Source: Gemmatimonadota bacterium (GTDB lineage: Bacteria; Gemmatimonadota; Gemmatimonadetes; Gemmatimonadales; GWC2-71-9). Taken from it: a DNA stretch of 32,149 nucleotides. Shown in pieces: positions 16,439-23,292 of this stretch; position 1 is the first letter of the stretch, and each line of letters begins with the position of its first letter. The stretch lies in NCBI GenBank assembly GCA_003222205.1, contig QHVC01000015.1, positions 1-32,149 of the forward strand, read 5' to 3'. The position numbers and the translations under genes are program-made. The notes under the pieces are model-generated. The model did not search any database. It was not told the origin of the DNA and saw only the letters and a list, made by a program, of their open reading frames with translations.

Positions 16439-17782
16439 TCACTCCAGTTTGAGCCGGGCCATCTTGTAGAACAGCGTTCTGAGGCTCACGCCGAGGCGCT
16501 TGGCGGCGTCACGGCGGTTGCCGCCGGCGGCCTCGAGCGCGCTCTGAATCGCCGCGCGCTCGGCCGCGTCCGCAGCGTCGCGCAGGTTCCCCGGGCCAGC
16601 GCCCGCGGTTGGTGACGCCGCCGCCGGGCCCTTCTGAAGGTCTTCCACGTCGAGCTTGTGCTTGTCGGTAAGCACCGCCCCCCGTTCGATCGCGTGCTCG
16701 AGCTCGCGGACGTTCCCGGGCCAGGGCTGCCGCTCGACCCAGGCGAGCGCCGCGGGCCCAAGCTCGAGCGGCCGTCCCAGCCGGCGGCTGAGCTGAGCCG
16801 CGAACAGCCGGGCGAGTGGCGCGATGTCCTCCGGCCGCTCGCGCAGCGGCGGCAGGTGGATCGCCACGACGTTGAGCCGGTAATACAAGTCCTCGCGAAA
16901 CCGGCCGGCCTTGGCTTCGACCGCGAGGTCCCGCGCCGTCGCCGCCAGCACCCGCACGTCGACCCGCCGGTTGCGCTGGTCGCCGACGCGGCGGATCTCC
17001 CCGTCCTGCAGCACGCGCAGCAGCTTGGCCTGAAGGCCGAGCGGCAGCTCCCCGATCTCGTCGAGCAGCAGGGTGCCGCCGTCGGCCGCTTCGAAGAGCC
17101 CCATCGCGTCCGCGCTGGCGCCGGTGAACGCGCCCCGGGCGTGGCCGAACAACTCCGATTCGAGCAGGCTTTCCGGGATCGCGGCGCAGTTGATCGCCAC
17201 GAAGGGCCCCGCGGCCCGCGGGCCGGCGCGGTGGATCGCCCGGGCGACGACCTCTTTCCCCGTGCCGCTCTCCCCGGTGATCAGCACGGTGCTCTTGTGG
17301 TCGGCGACGCGCGCGACAAGGTCCAGCGCCGCCCGCATCGCCGCACTCTCGGCGACCACCCCCCGCGCGTCAGGGGCGGCGGCGAGCCGCGCCTCGAGCC
17401 CGGCGACGGCGCGACGCAGCCGCTCGCGCTCCTCGGCCTTGCGCAGCGTGAGCACGACCTCGTCCGGGCGGAACGGCTTGGGGATGTAATCGTAGGCGCC
17501 TTCCTTCATGGCGGCGATGGCGGCATCCTCGCCCCCGTAGGCGCTCATCATGATCACCAGCCCTTCCCCACCCCGCTCGCGATACCCACGAAGGAACGCG
17601 AGCCCGTCGAGCCCCGGCATCCGTACGTCACAGAGAATCAAGTCGAACGGCTCGGCCAGTGCCCGCTCCAACCCGCGCCGCCCGTCCCCTTCCGCGGTGA
17701 CAGCGTATCCGGCGTCCGCCAGCAACAGACCCAGCGACTGCCGCAGCCCCGGCTCGTCGTCCACGACCAGGACCCGTGGCAC
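16439..17782 (-). CDS. NtrC-family sigma-54-dependent response regulator (first pair)
   Basis: A 447-residue transcription activator. The receiver domain (1-120) has the acidic pair Asp8-Asp9 and phospho-acceptor Asp52 (in LCDVRMPG). The AAA+ domain has Walker A GESGTGKE, the sigma-54 contact loop GAFTGA, and [10 protein letters not shown]. The C-terminal Fis-type helix-turn-helix ends in [18 protein letters not shown]. The start is GTG 17782, one nt after the stop of its kinase and behind a GGGGGACAGG ribosome site. Eighteen upstream residues in the open frame overlap the kinase and are rejected. Its position between pilA and the minor-pilin operon, both with sigma-54-like promoters, makes it a likely PilR-type activator. 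Targets are inferred. Confidence 0.93.
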   Translation of the reverse strand: MPRVLVVDDEPGLRQSLGLLLADAGYAVTAEGDGRRGLERALAEPFDLILCDVRMPGLDGLAFLRGYRERGGEGLVIMMSAYGGEDAAIAAMKEGAYDYIPKPFRPDEVVLTLRKAEERERLRRAVAGLEARLAAAPDARGVVAESAAMRAALDLVARVADHKSTVLITGESGTGKEVVARAIHRAGPRAAGPFVAINCAAIPESLLESELFGHARGAFTGASADAMGLFEAADGGTLLLDEIGELPLGLQAKLLRVLQDGEIRRVGDQRNRRVDVRVLAATARDLAVEAKAGRFREDLYYRLNVVAIHLPPLRERPEDIAPLARLFAAQLSRRLGRPLELGPAALAWVERQPWPGNVRELEHAIERGAVLTDKHKLDVEDLQKGPAAASPTAGAGPGNLRDAADAAERAAIQSALEAAGGNRRDAAKRLGVSLRTLFYKMARLKLE

Positions 17783-17783
17783 G

Positions 17784-18929
17784 TTACCTGTCCCCCGTTG
17801 CCGGGAAAAACAACTTGAACACCGCTCCGCCCTCACGGGCCTGCGTCACCCAGATCAGGCCGCCCATTTCGTCCACCGTGCGCGCCACGATGGCCAGCCC
17901 CAGCCCCGTGCCGTGACCCGGCTCCTTGGTCGTGTAGAACGGGTCGAAAATCTTCTCGCGGTCGGCAGGAGGGACGCCGGGACCCGAATCGGCCACGAAC
18001 ACCAGGACGCCCGGCAGGCCCGGGGCGTAATCCACGCGCGACGGCCGCCGCTCGGCCCCGCGGGCGAAGAACGTGATGGCGGGATCGTCGGAGCGGCGGG
18101 GCGCCGCGTGCCCAGGCTCGTAGGCCCAACTGCGGGCGCCCACCACCAGCGCACCGCCGCGCGTCGCATCCACGGCGTTGAGCAGGAGGTTCACGAGCGC
18201 CTGCTCAAGCGCGTGCGCGTGACCGCGGATACGGGGCAGCTCCGCGGGGAGATCGAGGGTCGCCCGCACGGCTTTGATGGCACCCTGCGCTTGGAGCAGC
18301 TCAAAGGCGGCCCGCACCACCACCGCGACGTCCACGGGCTGGAGCGCTTCCTCCCGAGGCTGCGCGTAATCGAGCAGGCTGCGCACGATGGTGTCGATAC
18401 GTTCGAGCTCGCGCGCGAGGCCGGCCATCACTTCGGGGTCGGCACCGCGGCGGCGCAGCACTTCCAGGTAGGTCCCGATGGCGCTCAGCGGATTCCCCAC
18501 CTCGTGCGCCACCCCGGCCGCGAGTCGCCCCACGCTGGCAAGTTTCTCGCTGCGCACCAGCTGGCCCTGCGCGTCGAGCAGGTGGTCGGTCATGCGGTTC
18601 AGGCGTTCGGCAAGCACCGCGAAGTCCCGCGTCTCGGCGCCCGGCGCCCGGGCGGCGAGATCCCCCGCGGCCACAGCGTCCGCCACCGCAATCACCCGCC
18701 CCAACGGCCGCAGGATGTGGCGCCGGACGAGGTAGCCCCCAAACACGATGAAAATCCCCACGTCCAGGGCGACGATCGCGAGCAGCAAGGGCAGCACCTG
18801 GCCGGGGGAGAGATCCGGGGCGAGGGCCTGGACGGCCACGATCGTGCCGACACCGAGCAGCAGCGCGGCGGCAGCGAGGAACGCGAGGTTGAGGAGAAGC
18901 TCCGTGCGGAGCGAGGGCTTCGGCGCCAT
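17784..18929 (-). CDS. Sensor histidine kinase, HAMP type, partner of the adjacent regulator
   Basis: A 381-residue membrane kinase. Two transmembrane helices (about 10-34 and 46-68) enclose only a very short periplasmic loop. A HAMP domain (about 69-121) follows, then HisKA with GVAHEVGNPL (phospho-His142), then HATPase motifs NLLLNAVDAT, DSGPGVP and GTGLGLAIV. With almost no periplasmic domain, it probably senses a membrane or cytosolic signal. It starts at ATG 18929, about 20 nt beyond the pilA1 terminator and without a clear ribosome site or separate promoter. Expression may therefore rely on read-through from pilA1. An open frame upstream (to 19055) runs into pilA1 and is rejected. Confidence 0.9.
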   Translation of the reverse strand: MAPKPSLRTELLLNLAFLAAAALLLGVGTIVAVQALAPDLSPGQVLPLLLAIVALDVGIFIVFGGYLVRRHILRPLGRVIAVADAVAAGDLAARAPGAETRDFAVLAERLNRMTDHLLDAQGQLVRSEKLASVGRLAAGVAHEVGNPLSAIGTYLEVLRRRGADPEVMAGLARELERIDTIVRSLLDYAQPREEALQPVDVAVVVRAAFELLQAQGAIKAVRATLDLPAELPRIRGHAHALEQALVNLLLNAVDATRGGALVVGARSWAYEPGHAAPRRSDDPAITFFARGAERRPSRVDYAPGLPGVLVFVADSGPGVPPADREKIFDPFYTTKEPGHGTGLGLAIVARTVDEMGGLIWVTQAREGGAVFKLFFPATGDR

Positions 18930-18949
18930 GATCGCCGAGGGAATAGGCA

Positions 18950-18981
18950 GAAAAACAGAGCGGCGGGGAAGTCCCCGCCGC
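18950..18981 (-). terminator. Intrinsic terminator of pilA1
   Basis: A 9-bp GC stem GCGGCGGGG with its complement, loop ACTT on the transcribed strand, followed by TCTGTTTTTC. It begins 33 nt past the pilA1 stop. An identical hairpin follows pilA2. Any read-through enters the kinase gene, which starts 20 nt further on. Confidence 0.9.
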
Positions 18982-19014
18982 CCGTTCCGTCCAAGCGTTG
19001 CTACGCTCAGGCCG

Positions 19015-19383
19015 TTAGATGCACTTCGGCTCGCCTTCCTTGTTGGCAGGCGCAAACGACGTCGACCCGACGTAAATCGCGCAGGTCTTGGTCGTGGTGG
19101 TGTGCTTCACCCACGCCGTCCAGCCGTCGGCGGACGTGGCGATGGTCGGGCCCACGACACCACTCGTGGTGGCGAACGCGGTGCCCAGGTTGGTGGTGTA
19201 CTTCACCGAGTCGGCGAAATACGCCTCTTCGGCGGTCACGAGGTTCCGGAGATCCGACTTCATCGAAGCCAGATACGCCTTCTCCTTCGTGTTGGCGAAC
19301 TTCGGAATCGCGATGGCGGCCAAAATACCGATGATCACCACCACGATCAGAAGCTCGATCAGGGTAAAGCCCTTGCGGTTCAT
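19015..19383 (-). CDS. pilA: Type IV major pilin, copy 1
   Basis: A 122-residue type IVa prepilin with leader MNRKG and mature start FTLIELLIVVVIIGILAAIAIPKF (Glu10 is position 5 of the mature chain). The head is short, about 90 residues, with Cys101 and Cys121 placed to form the C-terminal disulfide loop. The head is rich in Thr and Ser (KHTTTTKT, KYTTNLGTAFATTSG), which are possible O-glycosylation sites. It differs from copy 2 at four residues only: 65 (Asn/Asp), 69 (Ala/Asn), 71 (Ala/Asn) and 110 (Phe/Leu). The ATG is preceded by GGGGAGG at 7-nt spacing. A sigma-54 promoter and an intrinsic terminator make it a self-contained unit. Confidence 0.96.
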   Translation of the reverse strand: MNRKGFTLIELLIVVVIIGILAAIAIPKFANTKEKAYLASMKSDLRNLVTAEEAYFADSVKYTTNLGTAFATTSGVVGPTIATSADGWTAWVKHTTTTKTCAIYVGSTSFAPANKEGEPKCI

Positions 19384-19447
19384 TCGACAACCTCCCCGAC
19401 GAGGAAAATCCAGGACGCTAAGTAACGAATACTCCGCTGCTCATATC

Positions 19448-19463
19448 AGCAAGCCTCATGCCG
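19448..19463 (-). promoter_or_regulatory. Sigma-54 promoter of pilA1
   Basis: On the minus strand CGGCATGAGGCTTGCT, which matches TGGCACG-N4-TTGCW except at the first base and one inner base. The -24 GG and -12 GC are correctly spaced. The predicted start is near 19437, giving a leader of about 54 nt. A block at 19497-19512 conserved in the other copy (GAGGC-TATCT-CTTG) lies 34 bp upstream and may bind the activator. Confidence 0.8.
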
Positions 19464-19613
19464 CCCCAGGCCTAATCAGCAGATCTGCTTACGGCGCAAG
19501 AAGATAGGCCTCTCTGATTGCCCGGATTGTACCCCTAGTTCGCGGCCTTCACTCTTGCTTTCTGCAACGTGACAGGACGGACGCAAACCGTCGGGGGCCA
19601 GGGTCAATGGGCG

Positions 19614-19645
19614 CCAAAACAGAGCGGCGGGGAAGTCCCCGCCGC
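19614..19645 (-). terminator. Intrinsic terminator of pilA2
   Basis: The same 9-bp GCGGCGGGG stem and ACTT loop as the pilA1 terminator, with a shorter T-run (TCTGTTTTGG). It ends the pilA2 transcript before the pilA1 promoter. The duplicated terminator is part of the 664-bp repeat. Confidence 0.88.
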
Positions 19646-19678
19646 CCGTTCCGGACAAGCGTTGCTACGCTCAGGCCG

Positions 19679-20047
19679 TTAGATGCACTTCGGCTCGCCT
19701 TCCTTGTTGGCAGGCGCCAGCGACGTCGACCCAACGTAGATCGCGCAGGTCTTGGTCGTGGTGGTGTGCTTGACCCACGCCGTCCAGCCGTCGGCGGACG
19801 TGGCGATGGTCGGGCCCACGACACCACTCGTGGTGTTGAAGTTGGTGCCCAAGTCGGTAGTGTACTTCACCGAGTCGGCGAAATACGCCTCTTCGGCGGT
19901 CACGAGGTTCCGGAGATCCGACTTCATTGAAGCCAGATACGCCTTCTCCTTCGTGTTGGCGAACTTCGGAATCGCGATGGCGGCCAAAATACCGATGATC
20001 ACCACCACGATCAGAAGCTCAATGAGGGTAAAGCCCTTGCGGTTCAT
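19679..20047 (-). CDS. pilA: Type IV major pilin, copy 2
   Basis: A 122-residue prepilin differing from copy 1 at four positions (Asp65, Asn69, Asn71, Leu110). It has the same leader MNRKG, the same mature Phe-start with Glu5, the same Cys101/Cys121 pair, and Thr/Ser-rich head segments. The frame is open upstream to 20143, but ATG 20047 is chosen because it carries the prepilin leader and the GGGGAGG ribosome site. The clustered changes at 65-71 probably lie in a surface loop of the head. It is closest to the glycosyltransferase genes and has the better sigma-54 promoter, so it may be the more strongly expressed copy (inference). Confidence 0.96.
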   Translation of the reverse strand: MNRKGFTLIELLIVVVIIGILAAIAIPKFANTKEKAYLASMKSDLRNLVTAEEAYFADSVKYTTDLGTNFNTTSGVVGPTIATSADGWTAWVKHTTTTKTCAIYVGSTSLAPANKEGEPKCI

Positions 20048-20110
20048 CCGACAACCTCCCCAATGAGTAATTCCAAGGCGCAACGTAACGATTAGTCCGG
20101 TACTTATTTG

Positions 20111-20126
20111 AGCAAGCCGCGTGCCG
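20111..20126 (-). promoter_or_regulatory. Sigma-54 promoter of pilA2
   Basis: On the minus strand CGGCACGCGGCTTGCT, identical to the TGGCACG-N4-TTGCW consensus except for the first base. The predicted start is near 20100, with a leader of about 53 nt. The region upstream, where an enhancer site is expected, runs into the last codons of the TMTC-like gene (stop at 20174-20176). Confidence 0.86.
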
Positions 20127-20173
20127 CACCGAGGCAACATCACATACTCGGTTACTGGACAAGCAGATACGCC

Positions 20174-21781
20174 TCACCGCGTGTCGGAATTGAACCCCCT
20201 TAGGCGCACGCTAACTCCTGTTTTTTGCGAGGCACTAGGACGGACGCAATCCCCCGAGGCGCCCCGAAGATAGGCCGCATACCACGCGGCCTCCGCTGGA
20301 TCCCACACCTGGGCGGAGTCCGCCAGCGCCCGGGCGCGTGTACAATCCCGGCGACGCAGATCCAGCAAAAAGCTCGCGCGCAGTGCGATCGGTTTCCGTA
20401 GGTCGAGCGCCCGCGCGCGGGCGACCAGATCGGCCACGCGCACCGTGTCACCCACTCCCAGCAGATAATACGCCCACGCCGCCAAGAGCTGCGGGTCTCG
20501 CGAAAACAGCGAGTCCGCAACTGTGTATTCACGCCGTGCCGCGGCGGCCTCCCCCATGCCGGCGTACACCGCCGCCGCCGAGAAATGCGCGCGGTACGAC
20601 TCCGGGTGCTCCGCCAGCGTGGTGGTCAGCAGCGCGCGGTTGTCCCGCCAGACCGGAAGCCGCAGGGCGGACCGCACACTCAGCGCCAGCACGACGGCGG
20701 CGATCGCCGCCACGGTGCGGCGGTAGCTCAGCGTGCGCGTGGCAATCACCAATGCCCCCATCCCCGCGAGCACCGCGACGAGCAACACGGGCAGGTACAG
20801 GTTGCGCTCGGCGAGCACCACTCCCGAGGCGAAGAGGAGGTTCGAGGTGGGGAGATACGCGAGCGCGGCGACCGCCGCGGCGAAGCAGAGGGCCGGGGCG
20901 CCACGGCGCGTTCGGAGGGCGAACAACAGGACGCCCAGTACGACGACCGCCCCAACCAGCGCCGCCACACCGAACGCCGCCGGCGCGGGGATCACTTGAG
21001 GGGTGTAGTCCGCCGAGAGATCGAGCGGCCAGACCAGGAGGCGCGCAGCCCGCAGGATCGCCGGCAGCGCGACGGCCAGGCGCCCGCTCGCGCCCACGCC
21101 CAGAAACGGTGACGCCACGTCCGCCGTGGCCCCGCGACCCACGGCGTACCAGACGCCGAAGTAGCCGAGGGTGACCGCGGCCAACGACGCGTAGAAGAGA
21201 ATCGGGTAGCGGCGGGTCCCCGCCGGCCGGAGCCAGTCATCAATCATTATCACGACACCGGTAATGACACCATGCTCTTTGCTGAACATGGCGAGGGTCG
21301 CCGCGACGACGGCAGCGACCCACCAGCCGCGTCTCGCCGCCAGGACCGCCGCGAGCAGCCCCGCCGCGACGAGCAGCTCCGCCCGGGAAACGACGCTCGC
21401 TACGCCTTCGACGTGGACCGGGTGCACGGCGAACACCAGCCCCGCGGCCACCGCTCCAACCGACGGCAGCCAGCGCTCGAGTACCAGCACCACGAGCACG
21501 CAGACGATGCCGTGGAGGACGGCATTGACGAAATGGAACCACGACGACGCGCCCGCGCTCAGCTCCCAGTCCACGGCATAGGTGAGGATGGTGACGGGAC
21601 GGTACAGTCCTCCGCGGGCCGGCGGAGGCCAATACGCTTGGTCGAAGGCGCGGATCGCCGCGGGGACCGAGTGCGCAGCGGCGCTGTGTGCGATGATGCC
21701 GCGGTCGTCCTGGACAAAGCTGTACCGTACCGTCGGCAGAAACAGGCCGACGGCGACGAGGAACACCAGGGCAAGTCTCAC
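20174..21781 (-). CDS. TMTC-like GT-C membrane glycosyltransferase with C-terminal TPR region (paralogue 1)
   Basis: A 535-residue polytopic membrane protein. After the first helix comes the acidic pair Asp25-Asp26 (FVQDDRGII), placed like the catalytic acidic motif of GT-C transferases. Next are a YRPVTIL motif, WFHFVNAVLH, and HPVHVEGVASVVSRAEL. The last closely resembles the signature of eukaryotic TMTC proteins, which transfer O-mannose from dolichyl-P-mannose. About ten hydrophobic segments are followed by a C-terminal region of about 150 residues with TPR-like helices. The start is GTG 21781, overlapping the next paralogue's stop in GTGA. It is the paralogue nearest the pilins and the most diverged (Ser replaces Gly in the VVGR motif). 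Donor and acceptor are unknown. Membrane TPR protein of unknown function is the fallback call. Confidence 0.78.
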   Translation of the reverse strand: MRLALVFLVAVGLFLPTVRYSFVQDDRGIIAHSAAAHSVPAAIRAFDQAYWPPPARGGLYRPVTILTYAVDWELSAGASSWFHFVNAVLHGIVCVLVVLVLERWLPSVGAVAAGLVFAVHPVHVEGVASVVSRAELLVAAGLLAAVLAARRGWWVAAVVAATLAMFSKEHGVITGVVIMIDDWLRPAGTRRYPILFYASLAAVTLGYFGVWYAVGRGATADVASPFLGVGASGRLAVALPAILRAARLLVWPLDLSADYTPQVIPAPAAFGVAALVGAVVVLGVLLFALRTRRGAPALCFAAAVAALAYLPTSNLLFASGVVLAERNLYLPVLLVAVLAGMGALVIATRTLSYRRTVAAIAAVVLALSVRSALRLPVWRDNRALLTTTLAEHPESYRAHFSAAAVYAGMGEAAAARREYTVADSLFSRDPQLLAAWAYYLLGVGDTVRVADLVARARALDLRKPIALRASFLLDLRRRDCTRARALADSAQVWDPAEAAWYAAYLRGASGDCVRPSASQKTGVSVRLRGFNSDTR

Positions 21782-23292
21782 CGGGCGTCCCAGGCTCGGG
21801 CCCGCACGAGGAGCCACTCGGCCGTCGCCGTGTCGCCGCGGAAGCGTGCGGCTCTGGCCTGGACACGGAGGTAGTCGCCGCAGCGCAGGCACAGCTGGTC
21901 GGCGCGCGCGAGGAGGGAGTCGGCGAGGGCGGGGCGGCCCAGCGTGAAAGCGGCATCCGCGGCTCCCACAAAGACGCTGGGGTCACGGTCGAAGATCACC
22001 ACCGCATGATGATACGCGTCGAGGGCGCGGACGGGATCACGGGCGTTCTGAAACGCCGCCCCGGCCCGGGCGGGGCCGCGGTAGGAAGCGGGCGAGTCCT
22101 CGAGCATGCTTTGGGTGACGCTTGTGTCTCCCTTCCAGATGGGGACGCGCGTGACTGTTCGGACGGCACTGAGGGCGATCACCAGCGCCCCCAATCCGGC
22201 AAGCCTGCGGCGAGGCCAGCGCGTCGCTGCGGCGCCGAGCGCGAGGGCGAGCCCCACCGAGGGCAGGTACAGCGTCCGCTCGGCCATCAGCACGCCGGTC
22301 GGGAACAGCAGGTTCGCCACGGGGAGGTAGGCGACGGCAATCCACGTCAGCCCCAGGGCCTCGACGCGACGCCCGCGGCGCCACACCCACCACAGCAGAC
22401 CGGCCCAAACTGCCAAGACCGCGAGCCCCAACAGGAAGCGGCCGTCGACCAGCGAGGCGACGAGCGTACGCTCGTCGGGCGAGTAGTCGGCGCGCAGAGT
22501 GAGCGGGAACACGAGGAGCCGGCCGGCGTCTGCGAGCGCCGCGACTGCAGTGAGGCGCACCGCTATGGGGGAGGCACCGAAGAAGACCGGCGCCAGGGCC
22601 TGGGTGCGGGAGTAGGGGTGCAGAACCGCCCAGCGCACGATCATATAGGCCGCGCCGACCAGGGCCCAGGTCGCGACGTAGGCCCCGAGGCGGCGCCTGG
22701 GAGGAGGTGGGCGCACGCCGAGGATCCAGGCCGAGGCGATGAGGCCGGGCACGACCGCGGCGTTCTCCTTGCTCAAGAGGCCCAGCGACAGGGCTGCGGC
22801 CGTCCACCCCACGCTGTCCCGTTCGAGAGCCGCGTAAACCGCCAGCAGGCTGAAGCAGGCGGCCATGAGCTCCGCCCGCCCCACCACGTTCGCCACGGCC
22901 TCGACGTGGACCGGATGGATCGCGAACACGAGCCCCGCGACGAGAGCAGCGGTCTCCCCCGCCCACCGCCGTGCAAGCGCGGCCACGGCAACCGTCGCCC
23001 CGGCGTGCCAGAGCAGATTCACGAAGTGAAACCACATGGCAGTAGCCGTCAGGCGATCGAGGGCGAACCCCATCACGACGAGCGGCCGATACATCTTGCC
23101 CGCGAATTCCGGCGGCCAGTACGGATGGGCGAACGCCCGCCAGATTCCCGACGGTGTGTGGATCAGGGGATTGAAGACGACGATATACACGTCGTCCATC
23201 GCGAACCGGTTCCACAGGGCCCCGAGGTAGACGACGACGGCGCAGGCAGCAACGAAGAGGGAGATCCTCGCTGCGGCGCTCAGTTTGATCAC
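21778..23292 (-). CDS. TMTC-like GT-C membrane glycosyltransferase with C-terminal TPR region (paralogue 2)
   Basis: A 504-residue paralogue of its two neighbours. The acidic pair is Asp33-Asp34 (FAMDDVYIV), with YRPLVVMGFALD at 68-79, WFHFVNLLWHAG at 87-98, and HPVHVEAVANVVGRAEL at 126-142. It has about ten transmembrane segments. The C-terminal 110 residues look TPR-like and include a CLRCGDYLR stretch shared in form with paralogue 3. The start is GTG 23292, overlapping the stop of paralogue 3 by 4 nt (GTGA). Active sites would face the periplasm if it follows the GT-C topology. A polyprenyl-phosphate sugar donor would fit the GT2 synthase in the same operon; this is inferred. Confidence 0.78.
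   Translation of the reverse strand: MIKLSAAARISLFVAACAVVVYLGALWNRFAMDDVYIVVFNPLIHTPSGIWRAFAHPYWPPEFAGKMYRPLVVMGFALDRLTATAMWFHFVNLLWHAGATVAVAALARRWAGETAALVAGLVFAIHPVHVEAVANVVGRAELMAACFSLLAVYAALERDSVGWTAAALSLGLLSKENAAVVPGLIASAWILGVRPPPPRRRLGAYVATWALVGAAYMIVRWAVLHPYSRTQALAPVFFGASPIAVRLTAVAALADAGRLLVFPLTLRADYSPDERTLVASLVDGRFLLGLAVLAVWAGLLWWVWRRGRRVEALGLTWIAVAYLPVANLLFPTGVLMAERTLYLPSVGLALALGAAATRWPRRRLAGLGALVIALSAVRTVTRVPIWKGDTSVTQSMLEDSPASYRGPARAGAAFQNARDPVRALDAYHHAVVIFDRDPSVFVGAADAAFTLGRPALADSLLARADQLCLRCGDYLRVQARAARFRGDTATAEWLLVRARAWDAR

Larger units (their letters stand above)
18950..19586. repeat. Tandem duplication, copy 1 (pilA1 unit)
   Basis: Pairs with 19614-20249. Start codons, stop codons and terminators are offset by 664 bp and the sigma-54 sites by 663. 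The coding part is almost identical, the terminator stem is identical, and the promoter region is diverged but alignable. The right end (19546-19586) resembles the 3' end of the upstream TMTC-like gene, sharing GGACGGACGCAA at 19575-19586. The duplicated unit therefore began inside that gene. Confidence 0.85.
19614..20249. repeat. Tandem duplication, copy 2 (pilA2 unit)
   Basis: Partner of 18950-19586. In this copy the right end (20174-20249) is the true 3' end of the TMTC-like gene, and GGACGGACGCAA recurs at 20238-20249. The conserved GAGGC-TATCT-CTTG block is at 20160-20175 and the sigma-54 promoter at 20111-20126, both with a 663-bp offset from copy 1. Confidence 0.85.

Noticed and set aside
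19463-19613. Small gene between the two pilins
   Set aside because: Only a short open stub derived from the transferase tail is present, with no start or ribosome site; the stretch is explained by the duplication and promoter.
20048-20143. 32-residue N-terminal extension of pilA2
   Set aside because: It would bury the prepilin leader and contain the sigma-54 promoter; the ribosome site precedes ATG 20047.
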